Program-made: the position numbers and the translations under genes | From: Marchantia polymorpha subsp. ruderalis | Lineage: Eukaryota; Streptophyta; Marchantiopsida; Marchantiales; Marchantiaceae | Direction: 5' to 3' | Length of the DNA: 64,000 nt | Assembly (NCBI GenBank): GCA_037833965.1 | Contig: AP031359.1 | Coordinates: forward strand, 616,001 to 680,000 | Notes under the pieces: model-generated | The model's input: the letters and a program-made list of their open reading frames with translations, nothing else | Told to the model about the DNA's origin: nothing | Database searches by the model: none | Part shown: in pieces, positions 57,276 to 64,000 of the stretch | How the letters are laid out: every line of letters starts with the position of its first letter | How positions within the stretch are numbered: position 1 is the stretch's first letter

Positions 57276-57864
57276 TAGGGTTGGAGGCACAGCCAAAAAG
57301 GCATGCCCCCGGGCGAGGGCATGGGGGCATGCCCAGGGGCATGCCTCATTTGCATTTTGTGTATGGGGCATGCCCGTATGTATATACGTATTAATCATAC
57401 TATAACTTCGGAATATTCGTATATGCATCGTTTTTTTTCTTCTATCCAGGTGCCAAACTTTTTTTGAATTTACGTCCCAGGTATTAAATCTGGTCTGGAA
57501 ACAACACTCAGACTCTGGTGTAGGGATATAGTGGACGTGGAAAACTCTTTAGTGTAATGGTTTAGTAGTTAGAATGTGATGTAGTTGTATAGTGCATGTG
57601 TAGATCATCTCACAGTATATTGTGCTGTGTTCTATAAATTATAAAGCATTGTTCAGTATACACTAATTACAACTAATTGTATATTAATTATAGTTACTTA
57701 TTATACGTATACTCATGTATTGTACTTAATTTTAGGTATACTTTGTATATACCGGATATATACGTATTGTGATACGGGCATGCCTGGGGGCACGGGGCAT
57801 GCCTTTTGATCTGGAAATGGGGCACGGGCATGCCTGGAAAAATTTTATCGTGCCTCCAACCCTA
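57276..57864. mobile_element. Non-autonomous hAT-type element, 589 bp
   Basis: Terminal inverted repeats TAGGGTTGGAGGCAC at the left (57276-57290) and the exact reverse complement at the right (57850-57864). An exact 8-bp target duplication ATGGTAAG lies at 57268-57275 and 57865-57872. Eight-base duplications and TAGGG-type ends are typical of hAT elements. Subterminal regions are packed with GGCATGCC/GGGCATGCCC palindromes, on both sides, which are likely transposase-binding sites. No coding capacity. Confidence 0.9.
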
Positions 57865-57872
57865 ATGGTAAG

Positions 57873-60790
57873 GCTCTAAGATTGCTTCTTATTGAAAATC
57901 TGTCAAAATAGACAAGAAACATGGCTATAGGAACTGCTCTGAAAATAATGTCCACAACCTATGCGCTACATGGCCTTAACGTGTCCAAATCTCATGCATG
58001 GCCTTAACATATTGACTTGTCAAGATTTCAGGGCAATAGTGATGGGTTAATATCTCAAGGTAATAATGATGGGCATGGGTTTGTACCCACGTGAAAACTT
58101 TGCCCATTCAAAACCACCCATAAATACTGCCCATCCATGCCCACTCATGGTATGACAATGTCATCCAAAATCTATCCAAAATCCATAGGCATGGATATGG
58201 GCATGAGCATCCAATGGCGAGCTTTGATGGGCATCTTATGTCGAGCTCTGGTAGTTAGTCTTTGCGTGGAAGTCTGGTGGTTGCGGTGGGAAATTCTCAC
58301 TCGGCGGAAGAAGGCAATGGAAGTTGATTGTGAGTGAGAGAGATAGAGGCAAAAGGAGAGAAAGTGTACTTACTTGATTGTATGCTTGCATGTTAAAGGA
58401 TGATGCCGCGGCTTTTGCAAGAGCTGGTGTTGGTCCTGGTCGGTACAGTTAATAATGTTGGTTGTTTGACGGTGTTCATGTTCGGCACATTGCAAATTTT
58501 TTTCTCTTTTGCTTTCCTTGGTTTACACTCGGAGCACAAAAGCCAGCATTTTTTGGTTCTATTGGTGGTTTTGGTTGGAGGTCGAGGCTGCGCAAATATC
58601 AGGTTTAGGCTTAGGCGCGAGGCCAAACGATACCACACAAGAGAGAGAGGAAGGAGAAGTTATTGAGAATAGAAAGAGGAGGAAGCTTTTTGAACTTTTT
58701 TTGAGTCCATGTTATCACTTTTCTTGTGAATTGCCTTCTGTTCTTGCAGTCTTCTAAGTCAATGCAGGCAAGAGACAAGCAGGCAAGCTAGCATTTGTTC
58801 ATTGTCGGTGAAGAAGGTCAATTTTGATTCTTTGCCCTTTGCTCACTCGTTGTCATTCATATCATTTGTGTGCTTGCTTGTCTGCTCACCTTTTTGTACA
58901 TTCGTCAGCTTTTTTCTTATTGTTGATTTCATTGTTGTCATTTCTCGGATGTGGAGACGTAGAAAAAGAAAGTGCAAGAGGGATATTATCATCAAAGAGC
59001 CACATAAAGGTACTAGGATCTCGTTGGGTGTGTGGATTTGAAGAAGCTCCTTAGAAAAGATGTGATTTTGATTCAAAAGATTTTAAAATCGTAGCAAAGA
59101 TTGCATTTAATGCAATTTAAGCTTTTCATACATGTGGTTAGTTGGAAATATGGCAATAGTGGTCACGTAAAAAATCTGTCATGTGAAGATCTTGATGTTT
59201 CACATTGCTTGAATAAGATGTTTGACAGGAATTTATATTATACAACTATTTATTTACTGATTCATATGTGTTCATAGATATAATATTTACATAATTGATA
59301 AAATGATCATGACTATATAATAAATACAACATAAATTATAAAAATAAAAATGGATTTATGTTTTACATTCACAATTGATTAATATTTTGTACAATATAAA
59401 AATTTTTTGTATTTAATTAATTCATATCTACCTTGTGTAATTATTTTCAAAACCTTTGAATACACAATATGTGATCAAAAAATTGCAATATTATTTATCT
59501 AATTCATATTTTGGAATTTAAAAAACTGATGCGTTAAAAAATGATTTATTTTAAAAAATTTATGTCAATAAGATGTAGTAATATTTCATGTATTTAATGT
59601 CATTATAAAAATTAATGAAAATTTGTAAATCTTCAACTAGTAATTAAATATTTGTCCTTGTAGATTTATGATAAAATTACACCATAAAAAAAAAATTTAA
59701 ATGAATTATACACATAGAAAAGAAAATTATTACGTAAGTGTAGTTAATCTCAACCACACAAACTTAATAATTAATTGCAAGTAGCATGATGTCTTTTGAA
59801 TATACTTAAAATAATTATGTTGATCAACATCAAAGTTAAAATCAATTTTGATTAGTTTAACATTTTTCTAAATAAATCACATTATTCAATAAATCGGTGT
59901 TCAATAAAAGGTGTTTTGTAGATTTTATATGCTATGCTTTGCTATTCATTATTTGATTTGTCACAAAATGTAATGTAATTTGATTATCATGATAAGTATT
60001 GATAATAATTTATTCAAATCACATCTTCATGATAAATATATTTAAATAAGAGATCATATATTTTTAAATTTTGTAATTCATCAACCTAAAAATTAATTCT
60101 AATCTAATGAAACTTTTCATAAAGATTTCAATGTCTCACCTAGAAGCCGTATTTTCATTATTATTCTTTTCATATCATGATGTTCATCTATGTACAATTC
60201 AATTTATATTTCAAATTTTGCAATATTTTTTTAAAAAGTTGATTTTAAAATAATTTTTTATAATAATCTAGATAATAAGTTTGATTGATTTTTATTATTT
60301 GATGCATTTCTTTTACATTAATGAAGAATTTTCTATGTTAAATTTTTATATTAAAAATAAAAATTATCTATGTTAGAATTAACTTAGTGTCATATAATTG
60401 AACCCATAATGATTGGTTTTTCTTCCAAAATTTTTTATTTTTTTTGTTAATACTAAAATTCGTTTAATCTTTGTTCTATGATTAAAATGTAACATAAAAT
60501 TCCTTTGTGAAAATAAGTATGTTTATGTCAATTTTATTTTTTTTATGATTAAGATATGACATGCTTAAAAATCCATAAATCGCAATAAAAAAATAAAGAG
60601 CGGCTAGTTATTCCTCAGTTTCGACTAATTATCCTTCACCCTGCGTTCCTCCCTCCTCCTTTGTTTTCAAACATGGCAAGCAAACGGGTGAGCGCTCCAT
60701 AACAACCAAGAAGCACGCTCATGTAGTAGTGCAGACAGGTTATTGCAGTCAAGACGTCTGAAAGTTCAGCCTCACCTCGTCGCCTTTTGT
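57873..60790. other. AT-rich spacer, no supported gene
   Basis: At 58070-58240 short GGGCATGG/CCATGCCC words repeat, resembling another decayed inverted-repeat element. Frames at 58400-58760 and 58802-59076 have no family motif. From 59100 to 60600 the sequence is extremely AT-rich. Confidence 0.4.
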
Positions 60791-60920
60791 TCCTTTTTCA
60801 CTCTCTCTCTCTCTCTCTTGTGGCCTCGTACTCTAATGCTCTCTCACTCCTTTCTTCCTTTTTCACTCTCTCTCTGTCTCTTGTGGCCTCGTACTCTAAT
60901 GCTCTCTCACTCCTTTCTTT
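60791..60920. repeat. 65-bp tandem duplication with CT microsatellite
   Basis: Two copies with period 65 bp (60791-60855 and 60856-60920). Each begins TCCTTTTTCACTCTCTCTCT and ends with GCTCTCTCACTCCTTTCT. The copies differ mainly in the CT run. A + strand frame across it (60743-61042) encodes a repeated LWPRTLMLSHSFL. A CAG/GTGAGG splice-donor-like sequence lies at 61037-61042, so a 5' untranslated exon of a lost gene is possible. Confidence 0.75.
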
Positions 60921-61349
60921 GCTGCCGGAGCATCCAAGCACCCGCTCTCCAACACCTTGTCACCGTTATCTTCTCAGGCAGCCACATCAGATTTAAAAGG
61001 ATTGCTAAATTGAGCTGGATCCACGCAACATCACGCAGGTGAGGAATGATTAACCTAAACTGAAGGTAACCAGCCGCTCCCAAAAAATAATGTCAATAAG
61101 AAATAGATGATTTGTCATTCTCATGTTACGTTTGTAGAAACATCAAGGTATATATTGAAAAACCTCCAAAGTGATAAGTGCAATCAATGATTTGGTCTTT
61201 TATTTATATAGTTAAGTAGAATACCTCAGATGTCAGTCTAGCTTTGATCAGAGTTAGATTAGATTGAGTATGATTTGAGGCTTGAGTTGATATCAACAAT
61301 TTTTTCTTTAACACATATTGTGGAGATTTTAATCTTCACAGTCTATGTA
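60921..61349. other. Spacer before copia remnant
   Basis: Nothing recognised beyond the donor-like site at about 61037. It may include a copia LTR, but no ends were defined. Confidence 0.35.
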
Positions 61350-61379
61350 ACTACTTCACAAAAAAATTTATAACAAATC

Positions 61380-61600
61380 TAAGATAGGATCTTCTTTACA
61401 CTAGAGCTAACTAACCCAAAATGTAATCATAATAAGATAGAATAAGAATGTATGAAGAGAATGTAATGCACTTTGACTATCACAATAAAGATTGACAACC
61501 TCATACTTTGATTCCATCTCACGAATAAGATTATTCAATCAAATAGCTTTTTTTGCTGCCACTACATATTCAACCTTTGTTGTGAACTAGATTATGCACT
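61380..61600 (-). pseudogene. Ty1/copia RNase H fragment
   Basis: On the - strand, TKVEYVVAAKKAI, a stop, LNNLIREMESKYEVVNLYCD, then SQSALHSLH. In copia RNase H this is TEAEYxAxxxAxxEAxWL...LYCDSQSA. The family-defining CDSQSA box is intact. Stops and the loss of the rest of the domain show it is dead. It belongs with the RT fragment at 62080-62330 to one element on the - strand. Confidence 0.82.
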
Positions 61601-62059
61601 TTTGCAAAAAATTCTTCAACTTATGTCTCTATCATTAAGTGTAAACACATATCAAGTTGAAGATTTCTTGTTGTTCAAAAAAATCATTAAACAATATGTC
61701 ATAATGTTTAATACTTTTCACGTACCTTAAAATCCATTTCATCAAATTTCAATGCAACTTTGATGGATTTGACATGTAGCTGCTTACTTTGCCTATAAAT
61801 CAAGTTTTTTGCACATCATGAAATACATGAGGTTGCTCACAACTTTGTAATAAAAAATTGATTGGACATTAAATTGTAAGAAGTTTGAAATGTGATGCCA
61901 AAAAAGTTCATATTTCTTCAAAGTCTATTATGTTAAACCTATCAAGCACACATTGAACATACATGCTTTGATTCAATAATAGTTTTTTTTTCTCCAAATT
62001 TTTATGAATATTCATATTCATATTTTTGGAAACTTATCCAATCCTTCAACTTGATTGCA

Positions 62060-62340
62060 TACTTTAATTGATTGTTGCATCTATTGACATCAAATTGCTT
62101 TGTGCCAAAATGAGCATGTCATTCACATTAAAGACTAGAAAAATGAAATTGAAGATTTTATTACTCACTTTCTTTATTTATACGTATGGATCAAATACAC
62201 TTTGTGAAAATCTTTGTGCTTTCATGAACTCATCAAACCTTGCATTGCACTGCTTAGTAGCTTGCTTTAATCCAAATAATAATTTTAGCAACTTTAACAA
62301 AAAAAGTTGTACAACTTTTCTTGATCTATATATTCAATGC
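62060..62340 (-). pseudogene. Ty1/copia reverse transcriptase fragment
   Basis: On the - strand: LLKLLFGLKQATKQCNARFD, EFMKAQRFSQSVFDPYV, a stop, KKVSNKIFNFIFLVFNVNDM, LILAQSN. This is the copia LYGLKQAPRQWYKRFD, the D-PCVY segment and the catalytic strand YVDDML, here FNVNDML, so the first catalytic Asp is Asn. Upstream pol is not recognisable. The order RNase H (lower coordinates) after RT fits the - strand. Confidence 0.82.
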
Positions 62341-63200
62341 CAACTAGTAATTTCATGTGGATTTTATTCTTAAAAAGAAAGGTGTATCAAATGCATTGAA
62401 ATATTTTCAGATATAGCCCCAAATTCATATGATAAATCAAATTGACTCAACATACTATGCATTTTCTTCAATACAACTGTTTAATTGAACCTCTAAAAAC
62501 TATGTTTTATTATGGATTGTAAACCTTGATGAGATAACAAATAATTTTGTTTTCTTTGCAACTTCAAAACTCCTTAGAAGTTTAACTTTCGACATCAACT
62601 ATATGTAAAGATCTCATCTTGTGCCCAGTTTGAATGTCAACTTGGAACTTTGAACTTTTAAACTTGTAAAATTCTAAGATTTGTGTGTGAAAAAGTAAAT
62701 TTACACAAATCTTGGATAATCTATCATAAAATAGATATCGTATAGAGAGTGAGGTTTTTGAAGAAAGTTACCATATGTTATTATGGCAAACCTTTGGTAT
62801 TACAAATATGAGTTTTAATATCAAAGCCTAGAATGCCATACATGACATCTTAGCTCAAGATTTAGTAAAATTAATTTCATCATAAATGATAATGTTCTTT
62901 AGCAAGTATAAATTTTTGTGCATGTATAATTCATCATAATTTTATCACGTAATTTCATCTCATTAACTTTTATCAAAATCTCTATATAAAACCTTTTGAA
63001 CCTAACAAATTTTTTTTCTCATGTCAAATATAAATTTGACTTAAATTAAGATATGTTGGAATACATCAAATATTTGAATTTTCATAGATTTATTATTTTG
63101 ATCTGACAAGGTTGCATAGGGCATAATTCTGGCATCATAAATCATCTTTGAGCAAATCATCATCCTTGGCATCAAACTCTTGAGCCACCTTGGCTTAAAA
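62341..63200 (-). other. Decayed copia pol interior
   Basis: By position this should hold the copia protease, integrase and early RT. I cannot recognise their motifs. AT-rich with many stops. Confidence 0.35.
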
Positions 63201-63540
63201 AGAATTAGCACCTTTGAGCTTCACAATCCTTCTTAATGCAGCCATTTTTACCACATTTCTAGCCAACCACTATCTCTCCTTCTAGATATTTATATCTAAA
63301 CTAGGATCTATTCTTAGATCCAACGCGTTTGTCTTCTTTGTCATTCTTTGAATATGATTTATCTCGAATCACATTAAATGCCGCATCAGAAGAAGAGGAT
63401 GATGAAGATGTAAACATTATCTTTTGTAGCAAATCATCAATCAACAAAGCACTTACAACTTCATGTCAAATGATTGTTTGTCAATCATAATGAAGCAACA
63501 CACATGACAAAGACAAATATGAAGCAATTAGCAAGCTTAA
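63201..63540 (-). pseudogene. Ty1/copia gag tail with degenerate zinc knuckle
   Basis: On the - strand a Ser/Asp-rich SSSSSSDAAFNVIRDKSYSK segment with a KNDKEDKRVGSKN basic stretch is followed by KCGKNGCIKKDC. In live copia gags this is CYKCGKKGHIKKDC. The first Cys is lost and the His replaced by Cys. Its place upstream of the RT fragment supports one element. Confidence 0.65.
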
Positions 63541-64000
63541 AACATGTAGGGCTTTTTCTCATCACTTATTTTATCATCAAGATTTAAAAAATCAATCATC
63601 AGATCATAAAATGCGTCAATATGATCTTGATCTATATCTTGATAAATACCTGCAGAATTTGCAAGATGATATTCATTTTTTGGCACAAAAGCGGAATAAT
63701 AATAGCCAATGAAAATTTGCACCAGGCAGACCACCGTGAAATGAAGAGGAAAATATACTGCACCAGCGGCTGGGTGAGTATCAATCTCAAGCCACTTCAA
63801 AGATGTGCTTTGAGACAAACAAGTTCATTTCCTTCACACTGTTGTGTTGGAGGTCTAAAAAGTCAAGCCATGCGTTATTTGCAAAATCCTCACAAAATAG
63901 CTCAAAGTACTCACTTCCTCCGGTTTCAAACAAAATAACAAATTAAAAGTGTGAAGGGAAGAAATATGGGAGATGGTTGAATGTTTTGAAGGTCAACCAT
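63541..64000 (-). other. Possible copia gag N-terminal part
   Basis: The - strand frame 63537-63818 (HLANSAGIYQDIDQDHIDAF, then YDLMIDFLNLDDKISDEKK) is rich in charged residues and contiguous with the gag tail. No family motif confirms it. Confidence 0.35.

Noticed and set aside
58393-59076. Overlapping frames on both strands, one with several hydrophobic stretches
   Set aside because: No family motif, no splice context and low-complexity composition; too weak to call a gene.
60743-61042. Frame encoding a repeated LWPRTLMLSHSFL segment
   Set aside because: The repetition comes from a 65-bp DNA tandem duplication with a CT run; more likely untranslated sequence than protein.
1-64000. CRISPR arrays, tRNA or rRNA genes, bacterial operons
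   Set aside because: No regularly spaced repeats, no tRNA cloverleaf with a T-loop and acceptor, no rRNA signature; gene fragments and splice sites are of plant type.

Overview
The window looks like repeat-rich nuclear DNA of a land plant. Five broken host-gene pieces point there: a chloroplast FtsH7/9-type protease, a TIC62-like Rossmann protein, a plasma-membrane-type syntaxin, an ABC1-family kinase exon and a homoserine-dehydrogenase exon. A plant-type TTTAGGG telomere repeat sits inside one element. No intact, obviously functional gene was found. I cannot name the species. Retroelement flavour and base composition would fit a seed-free plant, but that is inference.

The dominant feature is a family of about 3.3-3.5 kb interspersed elements, here called CCE (coiled-coil TG/CA elements). 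Three copies have both ends and an exact 5-bp target duplication: 14342-17703 (CCCAA), 32095-35581 (ACAGG) and 43917-47448 (TCAAG). A 1.07-kb deletion derivative at 8828-9893 has a near-exact one (GTCTT/GTCTC). Each starts TGTG and ends ..TTACA on its coding strand. The ends share no long direct or inverted repeat, and I see no reverse transcriptase, integrase or transposase. Each carries one long decayed reading frame: a tryptophan-rich N-terminal domain, a charged linker, a conserved LLKYLDGKREKY-like motif, and a long coiled coil. The stop codon overlaps an AATAAA hexamer and is followed by a small hairpin. Truncated, nested and fold-back derivatives lie at 3862-5396, 6180-14204, 27245-32094, 35587-36250, 41963-42821 and 48026-48570. 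They may be solo LTRs whose LTR carries a gene, or a non-autonomous integrase-mobilised class.

Region by region: 0-3.4 kb is a decayed Ty1/copia element on the + strand (RT scrap, LTR with TATA and primer-binding site, gag/protease). 3.9-17.7 kb is a nest of CCE copies, all with the gene on the - strand. 17.7-23.4 kb holds a gag with two zinc knuckles and a Ty3/gypsy gag-PR-RT-IN remnant, both on the - strand. 23.5-27.2 kb is mostly featureless apart from two palindromes. 27.2-36.3 kb is a second CCE nest. 37.5-38.3 kb is the FtsH fragment. 38.5-42 kb is another retroelement (LTR-like leader, gag, protease). 42.8-48 kb is a Mutator-like transposase gene split by a CCE.

48.8-50.4 kb carries the ABC1K and homoserine-dehydrogenase exons, and 52.5-53.9 kb the syntaxin and TIC62-like pieces. 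54.4-55.9 kb is a decayed hAT transposase on the - strand. 57.3-57.9 kb is a well-bounded non-autonomous hAT element. 58-61 kb is AT-rich spacer with one CT-rich tandem repeat. 61.3-63.9 kb is a decayed Ty1/copia gag-pol on the - strand.
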